Shown here: positions 18,385-25,891 of the stretch, piece after piece | Layout: every line of letters starts with the position of its first letter | Position numbering within the stretch: the first letter of the stretch is position 1 | Origin: Pseudomonas sp. UYIF39 | GTDB taxonomy: Bacteria; Pseudomonadota; Gammaproteobacteria; Pseudomonadales; Pseudomonadaceae | Length of the DNA stretch: 64,000 bases | Direction: 5' to 3' | NCBI RefSeq assembly: GCF_029963765.1 | Contig: NZ_JALBYU010000003.1 | Location: forward strand, 62,001-126,000 | Translations under genes and position numbers: made by a program | Notes under the pieces: generated by a model | Database searches by the model: none | The model's input: only the letters and a program-made list of their open reading frames with translations | Told to the model about the DNA's origin: nothing

Positions 18385-18567
18385 TCAATCTTCGTCCTCT
18401 TCCTCGTCTTCGAACTCGATATTTCCGACGTCGCCCGCATCATCGGAATCATTGAGCGGCACCGTTGCGTCATCCATCAGGGAGCCTGGGTCTTCGTTTC
18501 CTGGATCGTTAATGAACGGAAGCCCGCTCGGGCCTTTTTCTTCCTTGCCTTCTGTTTCAGGAGTCAT
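18385..18567 (-). CDS. Small acidic hypothetical protein
   Basis: 60 residues from MTPETEGKEEKGP, ending in an Asp/Glu run (FEDEEEDED). The ATG at 18567 is preceded by GAGG at six bases, better than the in-frame ATG four codons upstream. Likely disordered and cytoplasmic. Function unknown. Confidence 0.55.
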   Translation of the reverse strand: MTPETEGKEEKGPSGLPFINDPGNEDPGSLMDDATVPLNDSDDAGDVGNIEFEDEEEDED

Positions 18568-18651
18568 GGCATGCCTCACAACGTTCTAGAGTGTATGAAG
18601 TTCGAGGCGGCCCACGACCAAACGTTCCAATGTCCTACCCCCAGAAACGAA

Positions 18652-18674
18652 AAACCCGGCGCTTGGCCGGGTTT
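18652..18674 (-). terminator. Rho-independent terminator of glycine-zipper gene 1
   Basis: AAACCCGGC and GCCGGGTTT pair around a 5-base loop, 22 bp after the stop of the minus-strand gene, with a T-rich run in the minus reading. Confidence 0.8.
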
Positions 18675-18695
18675 CTGGTGTTGTTCGATGTTGAA

Positions 18696-19124
18696 TCAGT
18701 GATGTTTGTTCTTGTGCTTGTTTTTATGCTTATGATTGTAGCCGCTACCGGAGTGCGAACTGCCGCTGTCGCTGCCCAGGTTGTTGCCCACTGCCCCACC
18801 CGCCGCGCCGCCCAGGCCTGCGCCAATGGTCGAACCGGTAGAACCACCGAGGCTATTGCCGATCACCGAGCCACCGGCCGACCCCAAACCACCACCAATA
18901 GCCGCTTCTGTGCGACTGCCTTTTTTCGCGCCGACCGCGCTACCTGCCGCACCGCCTACACCGGCGCCAATCGCTGCACCTGTGCTGCCGCCCATTTGCT
19001 GGCCGACCACGTTACCTAGCGCACCGCCAATACCACCGCCAACTGCAGCGGTGCCGTCACCGGCGGCCATTGCACCTTGAGCGACCAAAAGTCCCAGAAC
19101 CAACGTGGACAATGTCAAACGCAT
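18696..19124 (-). CDS. Secreted glycine-zipper protein, copy 1
   Basis: 142 residues. A signal peptide (MRLTLSTLVLGLLVAQGAMA) is followed by about 100 residues of glycine-zipper repeats (GxxxGxxxG spacing, for example GGSTGAAIGAGVGGAAGSAVG) and a His/Lys-rich tail (HKHKNKHKNKHH). Glycine-zipper segments associate with or insert into membranes; the tail could bind metal or anionic surfaces. It is a tandem paralogue of the gene at 19308, with near-identical signal peptide and start of the mature protein. The function is unknown. Confidence 0.85.
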   Translation of the reverse strand: MRLTLSTLVLGLLVAQGAMAAGDGTAAVGGGIGGALGNVVGQQMGGSTGAAIGAGVGGAAGSAVGAKKGSRTEAAIGGGLGSAGGSVIGNSLGGSTGSTIGAGLGGAAGGAVGNNLGSDSGSSHSGSGYNHKHKNKHKNKHH

Positions 19125-19262
19125 GATATGAACCTCTAAATTCCGTATCGGGGGTAAGAGAACGCGTTACGGATGGCGTGAGTCTACCTTTTTCATCACA
19201 CCAGCGCTGATCGTTGGACAGCGGAAGAGTCAAAGAGCGTGGAGCAGAAATATAAAGATACG

Positions 19263-19290
19263 AAAAGCCCGGCATCAAGCCGGGCTTTTT
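19263..19290 (-). terminator. Rho-independent terminator of glycine-zipper gene 2
   Basis: AAAAGCCCGGC (19263-19273) pairs with GCCGGGCTTTT (19279-19289) around ATCAA, 17 bp beyond the stop of the minus-strand gene. Confidence 0.88.
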
Positions 19291-19307
19291 GAGCTGATCG
19301 ATCAGGA

Positions 19308-19679
19308 TCAGTGACGCTTGTGACCTTTGGCCAGGTTGCTGCCCACGCCGCCGCCCAATGCGCCGCCCAAGCCTGCACCGATGGTGGAACCGGTCCTGCC
19401 GCCCAAGCTGTTGCCGATGATCGAACCGCCGGCCGCGCCGACACCACCACCAATGGCTGCTTTAGTGCGGCTGCCTTTGCGTGCGGCAACAGCACTGCCG
19501 GCCGCGCCCGCTACACCAGCACCAATCGCTGCACCGGTGCTGCCGCCCATGCTCTGGCCGACCACATTACCCAGCGCGCCACCCAAACCACCACCGATCG
19601 CGGCAGTGCCATCACCCGCAGCCATCGCACCTTGAGCGACCAAAAGCCCCAGAACCAAAGCAGGCAGTGTTAAACGCAT
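19308..19679 (-). CDS. Secreted glycine-zipper protein, copy 2
   Basis: 123 residues from MRLTLPALVLG; the longer upstream ORF was rejected because it precedes the signal peptide with unrelated residues. The layout matches the neighbouring copy: signal peptide, AAGDGTAAIGGG, then glycine-zipper repeats, but the tail is only KGHKRH. The pair appears to be a tandem duplication, each with its own terminator, and therefore separately transcribed. Confidence 0.85.
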   Translation of the reverse strand: MRLTLPALVLGLLVAQGAMAAGDGTAAIGGGLGGALGNVVGQSMGGSTGAAIGAGVAGAAGSAVAARKGSRTKAAIGGGVGAAGGSIIGNSLGGRTGSTIGAGLGGALGGGVGSNLAKGHKRH

Positions 19680-19818
19680 GACAAGAACCTCAAAAAAAGG
19701 GGTAACGAAAGGGGCGAGATTGAATGCTTTTGAGGAGACAAAGTCCAGACACGCACGGGTACAACCTCGCAATAGGCGACGGTTGGACAGCGTTTTTAGA
19801 AAAGGTTTTATGACAGGC

Positions 19819-19845
19819 AAAAAAAAGCCCGCTGGGGAACGGGCC
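19819..19845 (-). terminator. orphan minus-strand Rho-independent terminator
   Basis: GCCCG and CGGGC arms (19827-19831, 19840-19844) are followed in the minus direction by an uninterrupted run of eight T. The nearest upstream minus-strand gene already has its own terminator at 19971. Confidence 0.7.
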
Positions 19846-19970
19846 AGGTACTGCTTTCTAACGGATGAGTTGAGCCTACGTAGGTGGGTGTGAAAAGTTT
19901 GTGAAAGAAATCGCTAACAGCGGGCTGTGTATCTGTAGTCCAAATCCCGACAGCCGACCTTGTGAAAATG

Positions 19971-19993
19971 AAAACCCCGCTCAATGGCGGGGG
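19971..19993 (-). terminator. terminator of the 62-residue gene at 20009
   Basis: CCCCGC (19975-19980) pairs with GCGGGG (19987-19992) around a 6-base loop, with TTTT after it in the minus reading, 15 bp beyond the stop. Confidence 0.75.
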
Positions 19994-20008
19994 CTGTCCG
20001 GTTGACGG

Positions 20009-20197
20009 TTACTTCCTGGAAGGCGGCATCCTCTTGGGCAAGAAATTCGCCTTTTCGGTCCGGGGCAACTTGGATTTCAATTTGGCGACCTGGACCCGGT
20101 TTTCACCAAAGCCCGGCATATACTCCGCTTGACCACACTGCACGCAATTGTTGATCGAAAACTCAGATCCGTCGTCTTCGATATACGAATCAGCCAT
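20009..20197 (-). CDS. Small hypothetical protein with CxxC
   Basis: 62 residues (MADSYIEDDGSEFSINN). It contains a CVQCGQ pair that could bind a metal, and a basic C-terminal half. GGGG and AAGG precede the ATG, and a terminator hairpin follows the stop. No family recognised. Confidence 0.6.
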   Translation of the reverse strand: MADSYIEDDGSEFSINNCVQCGQAEYMPGFGENRVQVAKLKSKLPRTEKANFLPKRMPPSRK

Positions 20198-20343
20198 ACC
20201 TTTCCCCTCTCAAAAAAGGGTCGACACCGGCAAGCCCTATTTGCCTGAAAAATATCGACCTTCAACGCTTTTGAGACTAGTCAGTCATTACCGGACTTGT
20301 AGTTCAGATTATTGCGTCCCCGACGAACGGCCTCGTAACACAT

Positions 20344-20664
20344 TCACCTCAACTTGACCGCCGTCCCGGTCACAAACACCACCACCATCCCACCCTTCCC
20401 GGCCGGCATGCTGATTTCATAATCAAGCCCCACCACCGCATCAGCTTGAAGTGCCCGCGCCCGTTCCTTCAACTCGTCGGTTGCCTGAATCCGCGCCTCC
20501 TTCAACGCCCGCTCCAATGTCTGAGAGCGCCCACCGAAAAAATCCCGCATCCCGGCGAACATATCTCGGATAACGTTGACGCCCTGCACCGACTCGGCAC
20601 TGACGATGTCCAGATAGGCGGTGATTTGTCGGCCTTCGATGGTGTGGGTTGTGGTGGTGATCAT
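20344..20664 (-). CDS. YbjQ/UPF0145 family protein
   Basis: 106 residues. The pattern is characteristic of the UPF0145 (PF01906) family: an N-terminal beta strand MITTTTHTIEGRQITAYLDIVSAE, then GVNVIRDMFAGMRDFFGGRS, and the strand VVGLDYEISMPAGKGGMVVVFVTGTAV. These proteins are small, form homopentamers and are sometimes listed as heavy-metal-binding; the physiological role is not established. The length is standard. Confidence 0.88.
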   Translation of the reverse strand: MITTTTHTIEGRQITAYLDIVSAESVQGVNVIRDMFAGMRDFFGGRSQTLERALKEARIQATDELKERARALQADAVVGLDYEISMPAGKGGMVVVFVTGTAVKLR

Positions 20665-20698
20665 TAAATTTCCTTCTTCATGGCCCGGGGATAATTAC

Positions 20699-21250
20699 TC
20701 AAGGCAACCTGGACAGGTGTTGAGCCAACGCATCAAACGCCGGCAAGGTGACCGGATCGTTAGCCGAGTTACTGGCGACCGGATGGGAGGCGTAGCGAAC
20801 AATCACCATCTCGGCTTTCGGGTCGACATAAATGCGTTGCCCGTGGACCCCGCGCGCCATGAAGGCTCCGCCCTCTTTGTTGGTCACCCACCACATCGAA
20901 CGGTAGTTCCATCCCTTCAACAAATCGTAACCCGCCTGGGCGAATGCCTTCATGTCGCCACCGCGACGGAGGTCGTCAACCACCGCTTCGGGCACGATTT
21001 GCTGACCGTGAACTGGCCGTCATTACGCAACATCTCGCCAAACCGTGCCAGGTCAAGCAAGCCCGTGTTCAAGCCGCCGTCAGCAGACGGGGTGCCAATG
21101 GACCATCCAGCCTGGTTTTTCGGGGTCGCTGGCTATGGCATCGGGGAAAGTCTTAGTTGTAGATGCGGTGGCGAATAAGGAGACAGTACTCATCAACACG
21201 ACAGTGAGGGAAATAGCCATGCGGCAGGAAGCGGCGCGAGGGTGAGACAT
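20699..21250 (-). pseudogene. Remnant of a beta-lactamase-family serine hydrolase
   Basis: The minus-strand reading begins with a signal peptide (MAISLTVVLMSTVSLFATA) and PDAIASDPEKPGWMV. It then jumps frame to GLNTGLLDLARFGEMLRNDGQF, and frame again to QIVPEAVVDDLRRGG through HLSRLP. The later blocks are the C-terminal part of a class C beta-lactamase-like hydrolase. The central region with the SxxK catalytic serine is missing, consistent with a large internal deletion, and a further one-base loss (near 21015) breaks the frame. It is not functional. Confidence 0.75.
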
Positions 21251-21291
21251 TGTGTCGATTCCATTCGAGGGGCTTAGGGCGGTCCAACAGG

Positions 21292-21471
21292 TTAGAGCAG
21301 CTTGAACACAGTTGTGACAGTAGCCACCGTGCCAATCAACCCAGTCGCCAAAGCCACCGGCTACCAAAAAGTTTCACAGGTCATCTTCCCGGCCTCGGCG
21401 TTCAGCTTGCGCTGCTCAACCATCAGCTTGACGATCTCCACATGAACCCTTTCCAGTTCTGCCTGTTCCAT
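21292..21471 (-). pseudogene. Small membrane protein interrupted by an in-frame amber codon
   Basis: Minus-strand ATG at 21469-21471, with AGGA upstream, opens a 59-codon frame: MEQAELERVHVEIVKL, a charged helix, and GKMTCETFW. It then meets a TAG (21361-21363) and continues in the same frame with PVALATGLIGTVATVTTVFKLL and a TAA. The part after the TAG is an obvious transmembrane segment and the part before is a short amphipathic helix, matching a family of tiny Pseudomonas proteins that read ETFWYP here. Tyr to TAG is one base change. Either a pseudogene or read through. Confidence 0.65.
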
Positions 21472-21752
21472 GGTGAATTCCTGAATTACGTGCGTTCGTC
21501 CGTCCAGATAATGGGCCGCGTCATGTGCCTTGCCCGTTGAGTCATTGTGTCCCCTAAAGGCGCAAAGCGAATACCCCTCACGAAACGGCTCGTGTCAGGT
21601 GCTAAAACCTATGGAAGCACCCAACAACCTGACTTTCCAGCATTACTTCCCACATGCCTATCACCCGTCCTACATGAATTTCGGAAGCGTCTTCGCCGAT
21701 GGGCTTGGGTCAATAACATTGCCATCCACAAAATCCAGACGCCAGAAACCAC

Positions 21753-21786
21753 AAAACCCCTGACTTCTTTCGAAATCAGGGGTTTT
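21753..21786 (-). terminator. Rho-independent terminator of tRNA-Ser
   Basis: AAAACCCCTGA and TCAGGGGTTTT form an 11-bp stem around a 12-base loop, ending 15 bp past the tRNA 3' end in the minus direction. Confidence 0.88.
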
Positions 21787-21800
21787 GGTTACATCGAATT

Positions 21801-21890
21801 TGGCGGTGAAGGAGAGATTCGAACTCTCGATACAATTTCTTGTATACACACTTTCCAGGCGTGCTCCTTAAGCCACTCGGACACTTCACC
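21801..21890 (-). tRNA. tRNA-Ser (anticodon GGA)
   Basis: The 90-base minus-strand RNA starts GGTGAAG and ends CTTCACC, G and an encoded CCA. The anticodon arm is CACGC, loop CTGGAAA, GTGTG, giving anticodon GGA for UCC/UCU. A long variable arm (TATAC...GTATC) is the class II hallmark of serine tRNAs. The T-arm is GAGAG TTCGAAT CTCTC. The adjacent decayed genes to the left may mark a former integration site. Confidence 0.96.
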
Positions 21891-22197
21891 GTATCTCGTC
21901 AAACATGTTCTGTCTGTCGAGGCGCGCTAATGTAGTCGAAAGCTTTTCTGATGGCAAACTTTTTTTGCAGAATTTTCATGCGCTTAGCGTTTTAGTCGTT
22001 CGAGCAGGTTCCAGCCCATGGCAAACCCGCCAATCTCCGGCTTCGCGCCCTCTTCTATATAGAGGGCAATGCGCGGCTGGCGTGGCGGGCGACGCTTGCC
22101 GGGCGGGGAAAGGGTGACTGGGCAGTCAGTCACGGCGCTTTACCTCGCCTACGGCGGTGGGTAACGTCTGCCCAACTTTATTGAAAGGAATAGCGTC
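21891..22197. other. intergenic region between tRNA-Ser and crotonase gene
   Basis: About 307 bp holding the upstream regions of both divergent genes. No protein gene, strong repeat or clear operator was seen. Confidence 0.5.
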
Positions 22198-22887
22198 ATG
22201 AGTGAGTTGATTTCCTACCATCTCGAAGACGGTATCGCGACCCTGACCTTGAGCAATGGCAAGGTCAACGCCATCTCTCCGGACGTGATTGCTGCGTTTA
22301 ACGCCGCGCTGGATCAGGCGGTGACTGATCGTGCGGTGGTGATCATTACCGGTACGCCCGGGATGCTGTCGGGCGGTTATGACTTGAAGGTGATGACCTC
22401 CGGCCCTAAAGAAGCCGTGGCGCTGGTGACTGCCGGTTCGACGCTGGCTCGTCGTCTGTTGGCGCACCCGTTCCCGGTGATCGTCGCGTGCCCTGGGCAT
22501 GCGGTGGCCAAGGGTGCGTTCCTGCTGTTGTCGGTGGATTACCGCATTGGTGTCGATGGTCCGTTCAGCATTGGTCTGAACGAAGTGCAGATCGGCATGA
22601 CCATGCACCACGCCGGTATCGAGCTGGCCCGTGATCGTCTGCGCAAGTCGGCATTCCATCGCTCAGTGATCAACGCTGAGATGTTTAATCCGCAAAGCGC
22701 CGTGGATGCCGGTTTCCTCGATCTGGTGGTGTCGGCCGAAGAGCTGCAAGGCGCGGCGCTGGCGGCCGCTCGTCAGTTGAAGAAGATCAACATGACCGCT
22801 CACAAGAACACCAAACTCAAAGTGCGCAAGGCGCTGCTGGAGAGGCTGGACAACGCGATCATCCAGGATCAGGATTTTTTGGTTTAA
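22198..22887 (+). CDS. Crotonase / enoyl-CoA hydratase family protein
   Basis: 229 residues with GAAAGGA before the ATG. The crotonase fold is visible from ISYHLEDGIATLTLSNGKVNAISPDVIAAF. The first oxyanion-hole loop is GGYDLKVM, and the second region is GHAVAKGAFLLLSVDYRIG. The usual catalytic glutamates of hydratases are not evident: AKGAFLLL replaces the GGGxE type, and NEVQIG is present at the second position. It may therefore be an isomerase, hydrolase or other crotonase. Shorter than FadB-type hydratases. It stands alone and is followed by a terminator. Confidence 0.85.
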   Translation: MSELISYHLEDGIATLTLSNGKVNAISPDVIAAFNAALDQAVTDRAVVIITGTPGMLSGGYDLKVMTSGPKEAVALVTAGSTLARRLLAHPFPVIVACPGHAVAKGAFLLLSVDYRIGVDGPFSIGLNEVQIGMTMHHAGIELARDRLRKSAFHRSVINAEMFNPQSAVDAGFLDLVVSAEELQGAALAAARQLKKINMTAHKNTKLKVRKALLERLDNAIIQDQDFLV

Positions 22888-22906
22888 ACCCAAACGTGCC
22901 GCAACG

Positions 22907-22935
22907 AAAAGCCCGACCGTCGTGTCGGGCTTTTT
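22907..22935 (+). terminator. Rho-independent terminator
   Basis: AAAAGCCCGAC and GTCGGGCTTTT form an 11-bp stem around six bases, followed by T, 20 bp beyond the crotonase stop. Confidence 0.92.
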
Positions 22936-23101
22936 CTTACGCGCTCCGTTGAAAAGCCTACAACCGCTCTAGATCACGTCTGACCCATAAGTCGGAAACA
23001 TGTGCTCAAACATCGTCCATCTCCCACCTCTATAGTGGTAATTGCCGAAAACAGTGCACATCCGTACACTGCGCCACCTTTTGTCCCGGTGGGGCCTGTA
23101 A

Positions 23102-23824
23102 ATGCTGTTTGTGTTTCGTATGTTATTGATGGGCCTGCACTTTATTCTGGCCGGTGTACTTGGAGTGATTCTCGGCTTGTGCCGACCGTTCAATCCGGAC
23201 AACAGCCGTTTGTGCGCGCGTCTTTATGCATGGCCGGCGATGTGCATTTTGCGTCTGCGGGTGAAGGCCGACGTCGGACCGCTGATGGATAAACCCGAAA
23301 GCTGCGTGATCATCGCCAACCACCAGTCCAACTACGATCTGTTTGTGTTCGGCAACGTGGTGCCCCGCCGCACCGTGTGTATTGGCAAAAAGAGTCTGAA
23401 GTGGGTGCCGCTGTTTGGTCAGTTGTTCTGGCTGGCGGGCAATGTGCTGATCGATCGCGGCAATGCGCAGAAAGCGCGCCAGTCGATGCTGACCACTACT
23501 CACACGCTGCAGAATGAAGACACTTCGATCTGGGTCTTCCCGGAAGGCACGCGCAACCTGGGCGAAGAGTTGCTGCCGTTCAAGAAAGGCGCCTTTCAAA
23601 TGGCCATTGCCGCCGGGGTGCCGATTGTTCCGGTGTGTGTCAGCAGTTACGTTAAACACATGCGATTGAACCGTTGGCGCAGTGGGAAGATTCTGATCCG
23701 CTCGTTACCGGCGATTCCTACGGCTGGATTGAGCCTGGATGACATGCCGCTGCTGATTACCCAGTGCCGCGAGCAGATGCGCGAGTGCATCGCTTCGATG
23801 GATCGGCAACTACAAGCCGCGTAA
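23102..23824 (+). CDS. plsC: 1-acyl-sn-glycerol-3-phosphate acyltransferase
   Basis: 240 residues. It transfers an acyl chain to lysophosphatidic acid in phospholipid synthesis at the inner membrane. A hydrophobic N-terminal anchor (about residues 5-27) precedes the acyltransferase motifs NHQSNYD (73-79, the NHx4D catalytic pair), FVFGNVVPRR and FPEGTR (146-151). PIVPVCVSSY is motif IV. GGTGGGG precedes the ATG. The genome probably has further PlsC paralogues, so the exact physiological share is unknown. Confidence 0.92.
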   Translation: MLFVFRMLLMGLHFILAGVLGVILGLCRPFNPDNSRLCARLYAWPAMCILRLRVKADVGPLMDKPESCVIIANHQSNYDLFVFGNVVPRRTVCIGKKSLKWVPLFGQLFWLAGNVLIDRGNAQKARQSMLTTTHTLQNEDTSIWVFPEGTRNLGEELLPFKKGAFQMAIAAGVPIVPVCVSSYVKHMRLNRWRSGKILIRSLPAIPTAGLSLDDMPLLITQCREQMRECIASMDRQLQAA

Positions 23825-23854
23825 AAGAAACCCGCCTTGTGCGGGTTTTCTTTT
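23825..23854 (+). terminator. Rho-independent terminator of plsC
   Basis: AAACCCGC and GCGGGTTT pair around CTTGT immediately after the plsC stop, with T-rich sequence following. Confidence 0.88.
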
Positions 23855-23986
23855 GCCTGCGAGCTTGTGCCTGCGAACTCAACAGATTTCACTGACTCTC
23901 AAGCAGCAGACAGGGCTAAGCTGGACACTGCCTGCCACTGCCATCTTTGCTAATAGAAAGCTGCCAATAAGAAGTGAATCACTATC

Positions 23987-24958
23987 ATGGGTAGAGTTGT
24001 TGCTGCTGCGGTTTATAGCGCCGGTAAGAAAGTCACCAATATCACCCTCGACGAAGGCGCTGCCTGGGCCGCAAAGCCCGGCCACTTTGTCTGGATCGGC
24101 CTCGAAGAGCCGAACGCTCAAGAGCTGTTCAATCTGCAACGCCAGTTCAACCTGCACGAACTGGCCATTGAAGACGCCCTGGAAAAACACAGTCGACCGA
24201 AACTGGAAACTTTTGGCGACGCGCTGTTCATCGTCACGTACTCGCCGATCCGCAATGAAGGCAAACTGGAGTTTATCGAAACTCATATCTTCGCCGGCAA
24301 GGGTTACATCATTACCGCACGCAATGGTCATTCAGCGTCCTACGCCTATGTCCGACAGCGCTGTGAGGCGCGTCCGCTGTTGCTGGAGCACGGGGAAGAT
24401 TTCGTACTCTATGCCATCCTCGATTTCGTGATTGAAAACTACCAGCCAATGGGCGAAGCGATCCATGCAGAGATCGATGCGCTGGAGAGCAACGTGCTGT
24501 GTGGGCACCTGAATGAACACGACATCCAGAAGCTCCACAGCCTGCGCCGCGATGTATTACGCTTGCGTCGGTATGCGGCGCCGATGGTGGAGATCGGTGA
24601 GGAATTGCAGAAACTGAGCTTTCCATTCATCGACAAGAACATGCGACCGTATTTCCGCGATGTGCAAATTCATGTCACGCGACAGATGGAAGACCTGACA
24701 ACCCTGGCAGACATTGCCAGTCAGACCATCGAGGTCGGGGTATTGCTGGAGGCGTCACGCCAAAGCGTGGTGCAGCGTAAATTCGCGGCGTGGGCGGCGA
24801 TTCTGGCGTTCCCGACGGCGGTGGCCGGGATCTACGGGATGAACTTCGAGAACATGCCGGAGTTGACGTGGCAATACGGGTATTTCGGGGTGGTGGGATT
24901 TATTACGGTGGGGTGTGTGGCTTTGTGGGCGAGCTTCAAGAAATCGGGGTGGTTGTAG
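23987..24958 (+). CDS. CorA-like divalent cation transporter
   Basis: 323 residues. A long cytoplasmic domain is followed by two C-terminal transmembrane segments (about 265-283 and 295-315), joined by the signature YGMNFENMPEL. The GMN triplet (284-286) lines the CorA pore entrance. CorA-family proteins take up magnesium, cobalt or nickel, while the ZntB branch handles zinc. The sequence ending FKKSGWL and the full GMN loop favour the magnesium/cobalt CorA type. Monocistronic. Confidence 0.9.
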   Translation: MGRVVAAAVYSAGKKVTNITLDEGAAWAAKPGHFVWIGLEEPNAQELFNLQRQFNLHELAIEDALEKHSRPKLETFGDALFIVTYSPIRNEGKLEFIETHIFAGKGYIITARNGHSASYAYVRQRCEARPLLLEHGEDFVLYAILDFVIENYQPMGEAIHAEIDALESNVLCGHLNEHDIQKLHSLRRDVLRLRRYAAPMVEIGEELQKLSFPFIDKNMRPYFRDVQIHVTRQMEDLTTLADIASQTIEVGVLLEASRQSVVQRKFAAWAAILAFPTAVAGIYGMNFENMPELTWQYGYFGVVGFITVGCVALWASFKKSGWL

Positions 24959-24983
24959 CCATTACCGAGGTGCCTGTGACATC

Positions 24984-25054
24984 CGCGAGCAAGCCCGCTC
25001 CCACAATGATCTCTGCAACACCGGAGATCCACTGTGGGAGCGGGCTTGCTCGCG
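24984..25054. repeat. REP pair (inverted), copy 3
   Basis: A 22-bp arm (24984-25005) is perfectly inverted at 25033-25054. This is the GCGAGCAAGCCCGCTCCCAC variant, between convergent genes. Confidence 0.9.
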
Positions 25055-25067
25055 AAGCTTTTATCTT

Positions 25068-25796
25068 TTAAACCGCCCCAGCTTCAGGCTTGTGCGCCAC
25101 AAACCGCATCATCCACTCCGCAACGGTAGCGCCGTGATGCTCGTGCTCAAGGCTCGCCATACCTTTCGAATAAATCTGCTCGCCCAGCGCTTCCTGACGA
25201 ATATCCAACAACGCGCGCGAGTAATCGTGAATGAACTCCGGATGCCCCTGGAAGCACAGCACCTGATCGTTGATGTGGTACGCGGCAAACGGGCAGAAAT
25301 CGCTGGAAGCGATGACCGTGGCGTTTTCCGGGAGCGCGGTGACCTGGTCCTGATGGCTGATCAACAAGGTCAGCTCTTCCCTCACCGGGCTCATCCACGG
25401 CGCCTTGGCGGCGAGTTTGTAGTTGTGGGTGCCGACGCCCCAGCCTTGGGTCGCGCGTTCACTCTTGCCACCCAGCAGCAGCGCCAACAGTTGATGGCCG
25501 AAGCACACGCCCAGCAGTTTGTCGCCGCGCTTGTAGCGGGTCAGCAGGTAAGTCCTGAGGGTTTCAATCCACGGGTCGGTGCCGAAGGAATCGGCCTTGC
25601 TGCCGGTGACCAGGTAGGCATCGAACGTCAGCTCATCACCGGGATATTCGCCCTGCATCACGTTGTACACGGTGAACTCGGCAGCGATGGGTTGCTGCGA
25701 AAACAGGCGCTGGAACATCTGCCCATAACCCTGATATTGATCGACCAGTTCCGGACGCAGGATGTCGGTTTCCAGAATGCAGATGCGTAACGACAT
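25068..25796 (-). CDS. Class I glutamine amidotransferase-like protein
   Basis: 242 residues from MSLRICILETD; an upstream in-frame ATG was rejected because its 22 residues are atypical. The triad is visible: C98 in GVCFGHQ (nucleophile elbow), with H185 and E187 in QGHPEF. Free-standing GATase1 domains of this length include gamma-glutamyl-polyamine hydrolases and other glutaminase-like enzymes. No synthase partner is adjacent, so the substrate is unknown. It is in the same direction as the fatty-acid genes upstream (95 bp gap), perhaps not co-transcribed. Confidence 0.85.
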   Translation of the reverse strand: MSLRICILETDILRPELVDQYQGYGQMFQRLFSQQPIAAEFTVYNVMQGEYPGDELTFDAYLVTGSKADSFGTDPWIETLRTYLLTRYKRGDKLLGVCFGHQLLALLLGGKSERATQGWGVGTHNYKLAAKAPWMSPVREELTLLISHQDQVTALPENATVIASSDFCPFAAYHINDQVLCFQGHPEFIHDYSRALLDIRQEALGEQIYSKGMASLEHEHHGATVAEWMMRFVAHKPEAGAV

Positions 25797-25891
25797 AAAA
25801 AATACCTGACACTTGATGGGAATAATGCACACCCCTGAGCCTGCCTTGAAACACAGTGGCAAGGCAAGCCCCGGAATGCGTCACCCGTCCC

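Larger units (their letters stand above)
19680..20008. other. intergenic region with two minus-strand terminators
   Basis: About 330 bp without a protein gene. It holds the upstream region of glycine-zipper gene 2 and the two terminator hairpins at 19819-19845 and 19971-19993. The 130 bp between the hairpins could encode a short minus-strand RNA. Confidence 0.5.

Noticed and set aside
21547..21930. ORF containing GGEGEIRTLDT
   Set aside because: A common spurious translation across a serine tRNA; the tRNA itself explains the sequence.
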